The notes below the pieces were generated by a model that was not told the origin of the DNA, made no database searches, and saw only the letters and a list, made by a program, of their open reading frames with translations. Positions 1 to 11,119 of a DNA stretch of 64,000 bases are shown here, one piece after another. Positions within the stretch are counted from its first letter, which is position 1. Each line of letters starts with the position of its first letter. Source of the DNA: Hippasteria phrygiana (Eukaryota > Echinodermata > Asteroidea > Valvatida > Goniasteridae); contig JAZGUH010000229.1 in the NCBI GenBank assembly GCA_037893225.1, forward strand, positions 434,001 through 498,000, written 5' to 3'. Both the position numbers and the translations under genes were made by a program.

Positions 1-235
1 TTCTAGGCCTACCTGATTTCTTTGCACTTTTTGTGTTTAAAGGCCTATATCTCTAGACGCACTTCTGTTAACTTGGAAAATAGAAGTATACAAATGTCAA
101 GATATCTCGAGAACACAAAATGCCACAGGGGTCAAACCTACACCAAATTAAAGCTTCGGATGTGACAAATTCAACTATGTATTATAACTCATTTTTTCAA
201 ATTTTTGAAATAGTACCCCTTTTTGCAGAGCCTGT
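1..235. repeat. dispersed repeat, fragment
   Basis: The stretch containing 'atgtcaagatatct' and 'ccacaggggtcaaacctaca' recurs nearly unchanged at 23405-23560, so it is one copy of a dispersed repeat of unknown class. No coding potential is seen. Confidence 0.6.
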
Positions 236-294
236 CACATGAAAAACTTAAGACGGACTATACTGGAAAAACTTGTTCCAGGCGAACACAACTG

Positions 295-605
295 TTATTA
301 ACTTTCGTCAAACAAACCACAAGGGAAACTGACTTGGTAAAATTTGAATAAATTTTCAAAGTGAACAGAGAAAACTGGCAGGAGCAATAGTCAAACCTGC
401 GACCTCCGCAATACTGTACAGTGCTCTACCAACTGAGCTATCTTGCCAAATTGTCACTGACTTCTGACTCCATGTAGTGCCCAGACACGGACAATTTGGG
501 AGACCACCAACATAGGGCAAGATAGCTTAGTTGGTAGAGCGCCAGGTCGCAGGTTTGAATCCCGCTTTTCTTTGTTAACTTTGAAGTGTTATTAACTTTC
601 CACGG
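295..605. repeat. two tRNA-like SINE copies facing each other
   Basis: A minus-strand tRNA-like head lies at about 376-448 and a second, shorter plus-strand head at about 516-566. Each has an A-box-like 'TAGCTCAGTTGGTAGAG' type segment and a B-box-like 'GGTTTGAATCC'. The same SINE is better preserved at 27095-27215, 27340-27455, 41890-42535 and 62940-63060. The head is closest to a tRNA-Thr fold. Both copies here are mutated and are not taken as functional tRNA genes. Confidence 0.65.
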
Positions 606-663
606 ACATAATTCATTCCAGATTTTTAACACCAGAAAGATGCGGCCTTGATGGCATTCCATT

Positions 664-940
664 ACTAATTTCTAGCTTTAAACTAACATTTTGAGAGAGG
701 GAGCATGTTTAACCCACACTCACCCAATTCACTTGGTCGCAAGGGATTGTGGACAGATGTCAAGTGCAACTCCCTAGGTATCCAAAGTTCTGTTCATTTC
801 GCAAAGTTTTTAACAGTGCCCTTAAATGGTCATATCCCGTACATTCAACGAGTTTAATTCTTGAGGGCGCTGTCCAAATTGTCACGAATCAAGCAGAATT
901 TGGATATACATGTAGCTGCCCTTAATCACCCATGAGATTC
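664..940. other. no gene seen
   Basis: Non-coding, AT-rich sequence between the SINE pair and the tandem repeat. No feature can be supported. Confidence 0.4.
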
Positions 941-944
941 CCAT

Positions 945-1132
945 GGTGTCCAAATCACCATGCAATTCCCATGGGGTTTTGCATGGGAGATTTTTGTAAA
1001 ACCAAAACCTCCCATAGGATTCCAATTCCCATGGGGTTTTGCATGGGAGAGTTTTGTAAAACAAAAACCTCACATGGGATTCCAATAAGTGTCCAATTCA
1101 CCATGCAATTCCCATGGGGTTTTGCATCTATC
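945..1132 (+). repeat. short tandem repeat, about 60-bp unit, three copies
   Basis: The segment beginning 'attcccatggggttttgcat' occurs at 965, 1025 and 1108, with 'gggaga.ttttgtaaaac' following the first two. An open frame running through it follows from the repeat and is not taken as a gene. Confidence 0.7.
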
Positions 1133-1142
1133 GCAAATACTG

Positions 1143-1240
1143 CCTGGTTGAGACATCACAATGGTCAAAAGGGATTGTGGGAAGGAAACCGGAGCAAACT
1201 TCCCACAATCCCTTGTGACCATTGGGATGTCTCAACCAGG
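1143..1240. mobile_element. short palindromic MITE
   Basis: An imperfect inverted repeat with arms of about 40 bp starts 'CCTGGTTGAGACATC' and ends with its complement. The small loop is typical of a foldback MITE. No clear target-site duplication is visible. Confidence 0.7.
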
Positions 1241-1244
1241 TGGT

Positions 1245-1910
1245 TTTTGCTACAAGTCTTATGGGAGATGTTTGAACATGACGTCTTCACACAACCACTT
1301 GCAATGGGCGAGTGCAGGTTCAAAATGTTATTTTACAATTTAAAGCTAATAATTATGGAATGCTGAAGGCCACATCTTCCAAGAATAAAAGATCTAGAAC
1401 AAATTGACATGTCCATGGTGAATTGATGCCAGTTGTTTCAGCCAAGAATCACTTTTTTTCCAGTTTTTCAGCATTATGTTGTATCTATACTGACCATCTT
1501 GATGGTAGAAATTAAGATTTTTTTCAGGTAAAACAAACATTTCTAAATTTCTATAACATGTAACAGAAATGTTGATTATATTTGCACGTAGGTCAAACCA
1601 AAATGTTTCACTTTTCAAATACTGGCAAGGCAGATAAAATAAAATCCAAATTCTTGCTAGCAGAACATTGGAAATTTGGAGAAAAAAAGGTGTTAAAATT
1701 AATACAAGTAAATTTTACTTTTCTGATGCCAAAAAGAGGAAAACTGGGTTACAAGTCCACTTTCCATCCTCATATTCTCCAACAGTACAATCAAACAATA
1801 CAATGAGTTGGTTTTTGGTGCATTGGAGGTCAATTTTGTAAGGGTTGTTTGAGAAATTTCAGTTGCCAGTTCACCACTTTTTTCACTGAAAAAAAAAATG
1901 GTTTCAATCT
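1245..1910. other. intergenic or intronic, no gene seen
   Basis: AT-rich sequence left of the THSD7-like exon. It should be intron 1 of that gene, because the gene runs leftward. No second exon was recognised here. Confidence 0.4.
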
Positions 1911-1913
1911 TAC

Positions 1914-2531
1914 CTGTCTACAGCTACTCCAATCACCAATCTTCCATGTATAAATCGGAACAACCACCTCAACCTCGCAATCCGGCAGCTCCGAGCAGGC
2001 TTTCCTCTGCGAGAGCTCCCCGCAATCCCGCCCACCGTGCCTGGCCGTGATAAAAACTCGTCTCGTTCGGAACCTTGTCGCAGGCGAACACGGCGCGCTG
2101 CACTCTGACCATGCCGACCATACGGTCACGACGCAGTCCTCGGGACAAAAGTCGCAGGGCTGAAATGTCGGTTGGGGCGGGATAGCACCACAAAAATGCA
2201 TTGGGACCTGTTTACTGTTCTCGACATATACACAGGTAATATTTTTCAGCATTTGTCCACAGGAGGTAATGTTTCGTCTCTCACAAGGGCCCCACCCGTC
2301 ATTAGACAAACGAAACAAATTTTGTTGCGATGAGGGTGGGGTCACACCCCCAATACCTTGTGTTCTATCCTCTACTCCGGCTTTCTGTGGGCCGAGTTTA
2401 TTTGCTTTGCTGTCTTTGGATCCGGATGAGTTTGGAAACCTTGGAAGGCTGTCGTTGGAACCGCTAAGTACTTCCACTGGTCCAGCCAGAGCTAAGCTCA
2501 GGATTAACAAAATTCCTATGCAGTGTGGCAT
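1914..2531 (-). CDS. THSD7-like thrombospondin type-1 repeat protein, first coding exon
   Basis: 206 residues are seen. The ATG at 2531 opens a hydrophobic signal peptide (MPHCIGILLILSLALA); the same frame extends upstream only through a TTG. A Ser/Pro-rich stretch of about 60 residues follows, then a diverged TSR with NITS and NITC glycosylation sites. Next is a canonical TSR starting CPEDC with VWSAWSECSAPC, TRFRTRR and GGRDC, and the first Trp strand of a third TSR (YTWKIGDWSSC). Alternation of diverged and canonical TSRs joined by a CPxDC motif is the pattern of THSD7A/B, large membrane proteins implicated in endothelial and neuronal adhesion. The exon ends in CAG at 1914 followed by the donor GTAAG (1913-1909), phase 0. 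The rest of the gene lies left of the window. Another multi-TSR protein is possible. Confidence 0.8.
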
Positions 2532-2935
2532 GATTATTTCCAATTTTGTCCACACGATGTGTCTTGAAGAGCTACAAGTCAACCGAATATCTGTTGCAGA
2601 TCTGGACAGTCTCTAAAGTCAGGTAGAGATAGCCTGTTGTTGTGCCAACCAAACCATGATTGAAAATGCTGGCTGGATTACCTCATGTACTGAATGCATC
2701 TGATGGCGTTTTTCTCGATCTTTTTCAGATAGGATACCAGTGAAAACCTACTTGTAAACAACATCAAAATTTGGATTACTTAAGCTGCATACCAAGATAT
2801 TATTCCTAAAAAGGGTTCAAACCTGGGGGAGGGGTTAAATGGGCCATGGGTACGTAGGAGGGGAGGGGGGGGGGGTGGACAAATAACAATAATGCATACA
2901 ATCAACACAAGGGAAGTTTCAACACAAAATATTGT

Positions 2936-3825
2936 AAAGATTTTACTTTGATGCCCCCACCAAAATGGGTCTGAAACAAGAAAAATCTGCCAAAATAACC
3001 ATCCATTCATGTTTAGAAATGTATAAACACATGGTACAACCTAAGTTTAAGTTTGGGACTTTAGTTGGGAAATTTTCGTGCAATATAGGGGAAGAACGTT
3101 TGTGTTTACTGAAAAATTATTAGCCTGTTTGTTCCTGACAGAGTTTCACGGTCACTGAAAGTGCTTACCTACAAAAGTACAAGTTAATTTCTCATCATAG
3201 TGCCTCATTGTTTTCCCAAATTTTGTTGACATAAGGAAAGATTTTACTTTAATACCCCCACAAAAATCGGTCAGGAATAGCACATTTTAGAAAATAACCA
3301 TCCATCTGTGTTCAGAATTGTATAAACACTTGGCACAACCTTTAAATTTGATAATTTATTTGGGAAATCTTCGTGCAATATAGCCTAGGGGAAAAAAAGC
3401 TTGTGTTTTCTGTGTTAGATGTTCTTGGCACAGTGATGGTCACTCAAAGTGTTCACATACATGTTAATTTCTGCCTCAATTTTTCACATTCTGCTGACAT
3501 AAATCTTGAAGTTACAGGTTGTGCCACACATTTAGATAGTTGTTATCAAGGAGGGTTAATTATTTTCCAAGATTTTGCTGTTCCTGACCGATTTTGGTGG
3601 GGGGTATTAAAGTAAAATCTTTCCACTCATTTTTGTAGGGGCTATTTAAAGTAAAATCTTTCCCCAAAATTTCCCGAAAAAAGTCTCAAAATTAAATGTT
3701 GTGTCAAGTAGGCCTATATAATAATATAAAGTATAAATACAATTCTGAACACAAAAATGGAAGGTTATTTTCCAAGATCCTGACCGATTTTGGTGGGGTA
3801 ATTAAAGCAAAATCTTTCCCTATCT
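2936..3825. mobile_element. nested inverted-repeat elements, 'AAAGATTTTACTTTAATACC' family
   Basis: The outer arms at about 2936-3005 and 3765-3825 are complementary. They contain the motif 'ccgattttggtgggg', and its complement, next to 'aaagattttac'. A second, better-preserved copy with the same arms (about 3235-3310 and 3545-3624) sits inside. This looks like one MITE inserted into another of its family. A third copy is at 5101-5492, in BET1L intron 1. Confidence 0.7.
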
Positions 3826-4320
3826 CATTACAATGACATGGTTTACACAGTTTGGTTCACAAATATAAATGTTTATCACCACAGCAAAAAACACTCACCG
3901 TTCTGATCTGTCACCAGACGATCACTGACACAGAAAATGTTGACAATGTCGTCTGCTTCAGTCTCATCACAATTCGTATGAGCCACCTGCTACGGTAAAC
4001 ATGTAGCTGGTACTCGGCTGCTCATGAGAAAACCCCTTACTAAGGGGTTAGGAGCCAACTAAATGTGCAGGCCGGATTGTTCCATCTTAATTGCTAGGTA
4101 GGACTCAATAAGATATTTTTCTTAAACTCAAACTAAAAACCAAAAAGTATACTTTTCTGAATACTAGCTAATCTAAATTACCCCTAAATTTATTCCTTTG
4201 AATTTTGTTGCGTGGGTAGGGCCTGGTAGGTGGGCAGAATTTTAGTTATCGGAAGTCTGTGATTAAAAAGTTAATTGATTCTTCCCCGAGATGCAATGTA
4301 GGCGTCCGGCTGGGAAAACA
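3826..4320. other. upstream region of the BET1-like gene
   Basis: Non-coding, 5' of the SNARE gene. It should hold the promoter and 5' UTR. The last 100 bases before the ATG are richer in CpG than the surroundings. No TATA box could be assigned. Confidence 0.35.
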
Positions 4321-4368
4321 AAAACACGAAATCTCTAACCACGAACGTCGAACACGTCAACAGTCAAG

Positions 4369-4399
4369 ATGGACGACAGAGGGGGTCGGCCGCGAAATG
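4369..4399 (+). CDS. BET1L: BET1L-like exon 1
   Basis: Encodes MDDRGGRPRN plus the first base of a Gly codon. The donor is G|GTTTGT. Confidence 0.8.
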
Positions 4400-7300
4400 G
4401 TTTGTACACAGTTTGTTTAGTTCTTTAAAACTCATGATTTAGGTCTTATTGTTTTATCTTATTGCATGTGGATATCTGAAAATACATTCCAAGCACTTTG
4501 GGTCTAAATGTCTTCTGTAGGATCATGGAGGAAGAGGATTAAGTGCGTTAGTGAGGAAAAGATCGCATCGCGTTAAAAGCAAAATAGAATTAAAACAGTT
4601 CGTTTACCACTGCAAATTTGCTTGACCAGTTGCGGTATTTGTGTTAAGACCGCCCGAAATTCACTGAAAACGTGGAAGCCTTGCATCCCTCCGTAATTGG
4701 GCACATGTGGTAATCTTATTTATAATAATTTATTGAATTTATATTGCGCGCTCTCCAGGACCAGCCTGTTCGAGGGCGCATTACTTTAAAATTTCTCATT
4801 AAAAAAATACAATAAAAATAAGCATAATAAAAGCCAAATAACATAATCAGAACATTTAATTTTTAAATTACATCAATATTCCTAAAAGGTGCACACATAA
4901 AACTGGATATTAAAACACAGAACTTGCAGTAAAACTAAAATGGCAGCTCTCTCTAAGAGCGCCCTCTATGTAAAGGCCTAGCTATAGAAGAGCACACTGG
5001 GTGCAGCAACAGAATACTGAATAGGCCTAGGGCCTAGGCCCTAACTAGTTTAGCAGTTTTATAGGTACCCCCCCCCCCCAAAAAAAACAAATTAATAAAT
5101 AAAGGAAAGATTTAACTTTAGTACCCCCCACCAAAATCGGTAAAGAACAGCAAAATCTTGGAAAATAACCAACCCTCCTTGATAACAACCGTCTAAACAT
5201 GTGGCACAACCTGTTATTTCAAGATTTATGTCAGCAAAATCTGAAAAAAATGAGGAAGAAATCAACATGTATGTGAACACTTTGAGTGACTTTACATGGT
5301 GCCAAGAACTTCTAACACAGAAAACACAAACTTTCTTCCCCTATATTGCACTAAAATGTCCCAACAAATTCTCAAAATTTAAGGTTGTGCCAAGTGTTTA
5401 TACAATTATGAACACAAATGGATGGTTATTTTCCAAGATTTGCTGTTCCTGACCGATTTTGGTGGGGGGTATTGAAGTAAAATCTTTCCCCACTCTATTC
5501 AGTGTGGTGCCTATTGTTTGCATTTATGCTTGGCTGCACAGCCCGTTCTTGGTGCACCAATACCCTATCACAGTAACAGCTGGTCACAAGGGGTTCATTT
5601 GAAAGATCTGCCTAAGGTAGACTATTGCTGCTGTTCTGATTTCAGGGCGGGGCGGAGCCGCCAGCACGGAAGACATGCTGGAGTCGGAAAACAACAGAAT
5701 GCAGGAGGGACTGTCCTCGAAAGTATCCACACTCAAATCGGTAAGAACTCCAAATTTGGGCTCTTCAGGGCTCGACCTTAGCACTAGCCCGGCGTACAAT
5801 GTCTAGTAAAAACTGCTCCGGGCTAGTGAAAAGCACTCTTTAACTTGCCCGGCGGGCTAGTTAAAAAAGCATACCTACCTGCTTAAAATTGTCACTGTTG
5901 CTTGATATGAATCAAACAAACGTTCTTGGTAAGTTTGAGTGAATCTTCTTGTTTCATTTAATGACCGAGTACAGCGCTACGGCGTCCCGCACAGTCGAGT
6001 CAATACTATGCCGAGCCGCCGCGCTAGCGCAGCGCGCGCTAGCGCTATGCATGCCGCTCGCTGTCTCACAGCAGCTAGCTTGTGTCCCGATGGCAACATG
6101 TGTACGTGCGTACACGTGTATGCCATTCATTGCGCGCGTGATGCCACAAGCGCACATGACTTGTACAAGGTTGGTAGTCTCATATCAAGTCCAGAGTGTG
6201 TTGTGCACTTTTTTTGCCAAATGCTGTACGCATGGGACTGGTTGGGTGTGGGAAGAAAAGTACAGTGAAAGTGCACACAAAAAAGACTATGGATCTTTTC
6301 TCAATGCTCGGCTTCGATACGGCTGACACTGAAACATTTCTATTTTGTACATCATCAGTGTTTGAAAAAAATGATTAAGGACCGTCACTTTTTTGGCCCA
6401 TGTAAATTTGAAGGAAAACGCCAACTAATATTGGCGGAATAATGTCATGAATGTCTATAAGACGCAGCGAACCGTACGCCGTACGCGGCGCTATACAATC
6501 TTTGGTACGTACTGAAGCCAGCTTTGATTAATGGGCCCAACCGGGGAATTCCACGTGCATACTGAGCATGCGCATCGGCACTTGACCTCAGCGATCCATG
6601 AGCCATGCATGCAGTGAATGAAAGAAGGCATGAAAGGTATACGGGGCGCGTGTGCGAAGATTTGTGCGTGTGGTCTGTACCGGGCCGGTGTACGTGGTTG
6701 GTGAGAAGTTTTATTCCCTTGGGTCTTTACATTTTTCGTCATGTGGCGATATCTAAATGTATCCAATCCGTCCAAAAAAGGAAGCAAAAGAGAATACGAT
6801 GCAAACTAGAGCAAAAATAAAAGACAACGTGTCTACAGACAAGACTGGGAGCGGGACTTTGGCTGGCTTAGCTACGATGGAAATACGATGTTTTGCCGTG
6901 TTTGCCGCGAAATGAAACTGACCATCGTTAATGGGATATTTACAATGTCCATTAAATGTGGGCTAGTAAAAATTTCTGCGGGCTAGTAAAAAAACCCAGT
7001 TAACTTGCCCGGTGGACTAGTTTTAAAAAAAGCTTAAGATCGAGGCCTGGCTCTTGAATAGCATTCAAAATCTATCTGCATACATTTGCCGAAAAACAAC
7101 TGTTCATTGGAAGGTAACTTCATGTCAGTTGTTCCAGCATTACATGAGTCAAGTTATTGACTCAGTTCAATCGAGTTCGCTTCAGATCATAATTTTAATT
7201 CGTATTACTCTAACTAGCTCTGTACCAACTTTTCTGTTACTATTAAACTTCTATCGTTGTCTTTGTAATTGGAATTGTTCCTTGTTAATTTTTCAGAGCA

Positions 7301-8857
7301 GAGCCTCCACTCGACAAGCTCATGCTTATTGTAGACCTCCATCCAGACAAAGTTCCAAAAAATGTTAGATAATTGTATCTGTACGTGTATGTGTTGGTAA
7401 AAATTAATGCTAAAGAAAAGAGATTATTCTGCCTGCAAATATCTGTTGATTAACCCTAACCCGTTGGGTAACTTTACTAGAAAGTATCCTGAATCCACCA
7501 AAATCCACCTATTTTGTCATGCACAAAAAGTTGGTTTTGGTGACTGTTCAATATGGAGGTATCCTGAATCCATCAAAATCCCCCAGTTTTCAATATGGAG
7601 GTATCCTGAATCCGGCGAAATCCTCCAAAACAGGGCTATGGATTTTGATGGATTCAGGTACATTGTAGGTTATGGTTAATGCTAGAGAAAGGAGATTATT
7701 CTGCCGGCAAATATCTGTTGATTAATTGGGTTTTAAATTTGAGGTTAAATTATGACCAGAAGGATGAAGAGAATTCCACAGCCTGGGCCCTTTGTGTTCG
7801 AGATTTTTGAGCTAAAGTGGTACGAGCCCAGGTTTGATGAATGTCACGACAATGCTGACTCGAGTGAGTCACTGACTGAAAACTATTGTTGCTCATTACT
7901 CACCACACCCAGGCTTTCAAGTAATCCTACTTTTCCTACTTTTTTCTAATTTTTGGTCCCACAACTCCGAAAAATGAAATCTCATTGAATATTTTTGTAT
8001 AACATTGTTACACACTGTAATATGAAAATCATGCAATGAAGGGCTTGGGTGCATGAGTACTGCAACTTTACTTCCAAGAGCTCAATAGTTGAGGATGGAG
8101 CACAAGTGTGGTGAGTACAGAACATGCCAAATGAGGCTTGTGATGCTGTGGACATGGGTGACCACGAAAACTACTCCTGAAAGCCCGCAAAAGTCCTACT
8201 TTTTATCCTGATTTTGTCCTCCAAAATCCTACTTTTGTCCTGTTTTTATTTTTTATTTTGATCCTACTATTCTCCTACTTTTTTCACCCGAGTCTGTTTG
8301 AAAGCCTGCACACCTTAAATGTGGTTGTATAAAAAGTAGCATTGGTATAAAACTACATGAATGGACTACAAGAGCACATTGAGTTTCCTAATTAACAGGC
8401 CACACAAGGCACAATAAGTTTGGTATAGTAAATAATATGTGTATAGTTTCCAACACTCGCCTTATGTCAGGTAATATCTTTTTCTGTTTTACAGCTTGCA
8501 TTGGATATTGAAGGAGAAACGAAAGATCAAAACAGCTATCTAGATAACATGGTACGTTGGCAGTTTTTTAACGTTTATAAAGTGCAATGCAATGAATAGG
8601 ACCACTCTATTCAGTGTGGTACCTGTTATTTGTGAATTGGCCCTGTTGAAAACTGTTCAGCTGGAGTCGTATTTCAATTATGTTGATAGGATGGGGAATT
8701 TGACAGTTCTACTGGTCTGCTGGGAGGTACCATCAAGCGTTTTGACACCATGCTCGGATCCGGCAGGAACAACCGCCGCCTCATGTGCTACCTGATCGCC
8801 ATCATCGTCGGAATATTCATACTCGCCTACTTTCTCATGACGAGGGTGACAAGCTAA
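4369..8857 (+). CDS. BET1L: BET1-like Qc-SNARE (GS15/BET1L type), complete four-exon gene
   Basis: Exons are 4369-4399, 5646-5740, 8495-8551 and 8690-8857, joined in phases 1, 0 and 0, each with GT/AG borders. The product is 116 aa. A short Gly/Arg N-terminus is followed by a SNARE helix (about residues 26-88) with SSKVSTLKSLALDIEGE and the zero-layer Gln in DQN (Q54). Then come a STGLLGGTIKRF segment and a C-terminal anchor, about residues 92-111, leaving only TRVTS in the lumen. Bet1-family proteins are tail-anchored SNAREs for ER-Golgi and intra-Golgi fusion. KSLALDI, YLDNMD and KRF favour BET1L over BET1; the length matches both. Introns 1 and 2 carry many transposon relics. Start choice: the first ATG in exon 1, with an in-frame acidic linker. 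Identity is very likely; the BET1 versus BET1L split is less certain. Confidence 0.9.
4715..4800 (-). mobile_element. LINE 3' end fragment
   Basis: 'ttatttataataatttattg' next to 'tatattgcgcgctctcc' resembles the 3' UTR and ATT-rich tail of CR1/L2-type LINEs, compare 16457-16560. It lies in BET1L intron 1. Confidence 0.45.
5101..5492. mobile_element. inverted-repeat element, third copy of the 'AAAGATTTTAC' family
   Basis: Arms of about 70 bp are complementary: the left arm has 'ccaccaaaatcgg' and the right arm 'ccgattttggtgg'. It lies within BET1L intron 1. The open frames here are produced by the repeat. Confidence 0.7.
5646..5740 (+). CDS. BET1L: BET1L-like exon 2
   Basis: Encodes the acidic linker and the start of the SNARE helix (ENNRMQEGLSSKVSTLKS). 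The acceptor is TTTCAG and the donor TCG|GTAAGA. Confidence 0.9.
5766..7049. mobile_element. hAT-like element with CAGGGCTCGA ends
   Basis: The left end CAGGGCTCGACCTTAG matches the complement of the right end (CTTAAGATCGAGGCCTG). 'gggctagt' repeats lie inside both ends. GGCTCTT precedes the left end and follows the right end, a likely target duplication. The 1.28-kb interior has no convincing transposase; its open frames are short and low complexity. It lies in BET1L intron 2. Confidence 0.65.
7454..7675. mobile_element. TTAA-flanked CCCTAAC element, copy 1
   Basis: TTAA lies at 7450-7453 and 7676-7679. The left end is CCCTAACCC and the right end is diverged (GGTTATGG). Inside the left end GAATCCACCA is followed by AAATCCACC; at the right end the complement reads GAATCCATCA then AAATCCATA. 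The TTAA target and CCCTAAC start are piggyBac-like. Confidence 0.7.
7896..8310. mobile_element. hAT-like relic, 'AGGCTTTCAAG' family
   Basis: Left 'caggctttcaag' and right 'tttgaaagcctgc' are complementary and flank 'cctacttttttc'-type subterminal repeats. The central block (8035-8160) is close to the complement of 51420-51600, a second copy. Confidence 0.6.
8495..8551 (+). CDS. BET1L: BET1L-like exon 3
   Basis: 19 codons covering the zero layer of the SNARE helix, with Q54 in KDQNSYLDNM. The acceptor is TTTTACAG and the donor ATG|GTACGT. Confidence 0.92.
8690..8857 (+). CDS. BET1L: BET1L-like exon 4, transmembrane anchor and stop
   Basis: Encodes the end of the SNARE helix (FDSSTGLLGGTIKRF), the basic stop NNRR, a hydrophobic helix from LMCYLIAIIVG onward, and TRVTS then TAA. 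The acceptor is GTTGATAG. Confidence 0.92.
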   Translation, partial: DGEFDSSTGLLGGTIKRFDTMLGSGRNNRRLMCYLIAIIVGIFILAYFLMTRVTS

Positions 8858-9330
8858 TTGGTCGGGGACCTTCATGCATTATTCAAGATTTATTTTCAGA
8901 TGATTTGATTGGCTGGACTTTTACCATGCACTGAATAATTCAGTGTTGACATAACTGTATATTCATACTTTGGACTTGCCGTGTTTCTCATGACCTAGGA
9001 AAGATGATCGGTCAGCAGCCTCACAAATTATTCATGAGTTAAATTTTAGATAAGACCAAAAAAGAAATAGTTCTGCTTCCGATTACATGGCATTTGAAAA
9101 TAGGGTAAGTGGGTAGGGAATTTTTATTTGCACTTTTTGGGTGCTGATCAGCCTTGTAAATCATTCATATGTGTGTTAATTATTCATAGGTTTAAGATTG
9201 GTTGGATTTAGCAACACCTACTTATAATTCAGTGATCTCCCATCATTGTTGAATTATTCATACCAGCCAACTCACTCATGATGAGAACAATGGATAACTG
9301 GTTAGGAAAATTCATGAATTATTCATTCTG
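8858..9330 (+). repeat. BET1L 3' flank with degenerate copies of the gene's own end
   Basis: The pattern 'attcatac...tctcatgac...ggt...ttcat.attattca' at the end of exon 4 and just beyond recurs in decayed form at about 8960-9045 and 9255-9330. No open frame is retained. Confidence 0.45.
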
Positions 9331-9593
9331 TATATTCTGAGGTTGTTGGCTTGTCGACTGTTGAGCAGTGCATAGTTTTGATCATTGTGGGCCTATTTTG
9401 AGTACTTACAACAGGAACAAACATTCTAATGTATTTTGCAATTCCTGTTAATAATCACTGAATTATTATGTTGTGAGTGGGTTTTTAGTTGTCTTTCAGT
9501 GGCAACTCATAACCAGCCAAAATGTAGACTTGTAAAAATGTTTCAAGAAAAGCATCTGTAGATACTCAAAAGTGCTTTTAAAAAATCACTCAC

Positions 9594-9751
9594 CAGTGAT
9601 GTAGTCAAGACCATCACAAGACCAGCTTGTTACAGGCACAGGCATAGACAAAGGAATTACAGTTCATTTGAATAGCTTGAGACTTGAATTAAGACTGAAG
9701 GTCTTGTGATGGTCTTGTGTTGGTCTTGCGATGGTCTCGACTACATCACTG
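9594..9751. mobile_element. hAT-type MITE, GATGTAGTC family
   Basis: Termini CAGTGATGTAGTC and GACTACATCACTG are flanked by an exact 8-bp duplication, TCACTCAC (9586-9593 and 9752-9759). Subterminal 'accatcacaagacc' repeats are present. The 8-bp duplication and CAG start indicate hAT. Confidence 0.88.
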
Positions 9752-9761
9752 TCACTCACTG

Positions 9762-9985
9762 CTACTGGTTAGGCTTCAGAGACTCAATGCAGGAGCCGAC
9801 TCTGTTCAATTCCGACATCAGAATTGCGACTTCGTTTATAGTTAGACGAGTGAACTCCAGGAAGTAGCCAAGTACTGCAGCCTTGCAGACAGTGGACGAA
9901 CCTCGAGACACTGGTGGCAGCAGACATACCGGTCCTTTTCCATCGTTCTCACCAGTCTTGCTCATGCTCAGAACTAGCAAAAAGA
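9762..9985. repeat. dispersed repeat shared with 15700-15960
   Basis: 'ggtggcagcagacataccgg' and the following 40 bases recur at about 15900-15955, so this is a dispersed repeat copy. Class not recognised. Confidence 0.5.
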
Positions 9986-10132
9986 TCCAGATTTTGGAAA
10001 TGCTTGAGATTATTATTATTTTTGTTAGTGTGGACTCAAGTTGACTTCACATCTACTTTCTGAATGTTTAGCCTCGGTCAGATCCCACCATAAACACCCC
10101 TCCCGAACCGTGTCTGCATTGAAAACATCATT

Positions 10133-10300
10133 TGGGGGAGGTGAGTTGGTCTCAACAACGGTGGAAGTTACCCCGCCTGGGTCTATATAGGTCTGAAAAT
10201 TGGGATAATTTCTTTGGAATCTGTAGAATTATCATCCTCTATTTAGATCTGTAACCCTTTAGTCTTGTATTGGGTGGTTTCCTATGTAAATAACTTGTAT
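10133..10300 (+). mobile_element. SINE-like repeat, 'gaggtgagttggtctcac' family
   Basis: Starts 'ggaggtgagttggtctc', contains 'ggaagttaccccgcctgggt', and ends in a decayed form of the 'gtcttgtattgggtg' tail. Other copies are at 14325, 24588 (reverse), 35878 (reverse) and 47035. Confidence 0.6.
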
Positions 10301-10458
10301 TTCTGGACTGTGGTTTACCTTGGTAGTTTAAGCTGAAAGCTTTAATTTCTTGTACTGTATGTAAACAATTTTGTAGACAAGTGTGTGTAGAAGTACATGT
10401 ACAGTTATGTACAATTTTATTCAGAGGTGTTTGTTTTTAAGCAAGGCATTGAAATATA

Positions 10459-10464
10459 AATAAA
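10459..10464 (+). terminator. candidate polyadenylation signal of the BET1-like gene
   Basis: AATAAA lies 1.6 kb past the stop codon, with a T/GT-containing stretch following. It is the first plausible signal noticed; earlier alternative sites cannot be excluded. Confidence 0.3.
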
Positions 10465-10469
10465 ACAGC

Positions 10470-11110
10470 AGAAGCTTGCATCTGGTATTCAGAAGTTTTA
10501 TTCGTCATGCGATCGATGGCAACTTCAGTATTAATTACATTTCTTTAATCGACTAACGGAGTATTAAATACACAAATAAAAATTAAATGGCAACTTTTTT
10601 TGTATACACCAAAAGCCACTATTTAACCCGACGGGTGTCAATGAACGCGGCTTAAAATGTACATAAATTATAACGACATGTACACAATTCTTTGTAAAGC
10701 ATCCTTTCTCCCCCACCCACTCAAACAATGTAAAAAATATCTAAATTTTAACAATTATAAAGATTCTTTAAATTCTCATGTTCATACTGGCTCGGGTTCA
10801 AATTCAGCCTGGGGCTGACGAAGCCTTGGTTTTCCTGCTATCGTTAACATTTCTCCGTCGTGCGACATGCACTTTTGACTTTCCGAAAACCAATTATACG
10901 AACAAAATTTGGGGTCCCATGTAAGTTTTGAACACAAAATCCATCTGTGGTTGTTATCAGAACCGTTTGTTTTCACAGGTTCATATATGTCAATTACTAA
11001 TACGATAACTGGGTAAAACAGAAAGGGCCGGTTAATACAAAATCAAAGTAAGAGGTTCACTAAGCACATTTATCCCTGCCCAGGTTTCCCAGAATATTAC
11101 ATGTATTCTA
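10470..11110. other. intergenic, no gene seen
   Basis: AT-rich sequence with only short open frames and no homology recognised. 10900-10985 resembles 11390-11490 ('ttttgaacacaaaat.catct..gtt'), a duplicated segment. Confidence 0.35.
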
Positions 11111-11119
11111 GGGTTTTTC

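Noticed and set aside
932..1366. 144-codon open frame
   Set aside because: It spans a tandem repeat and a palindromic MITE and carries no protein motif.
5939..6378. Overlapping open frames of 109 and 125 codons
   Set aside because: They lie inside a hAT-like element, show no domain or splice structure and have frame-shadow composition.
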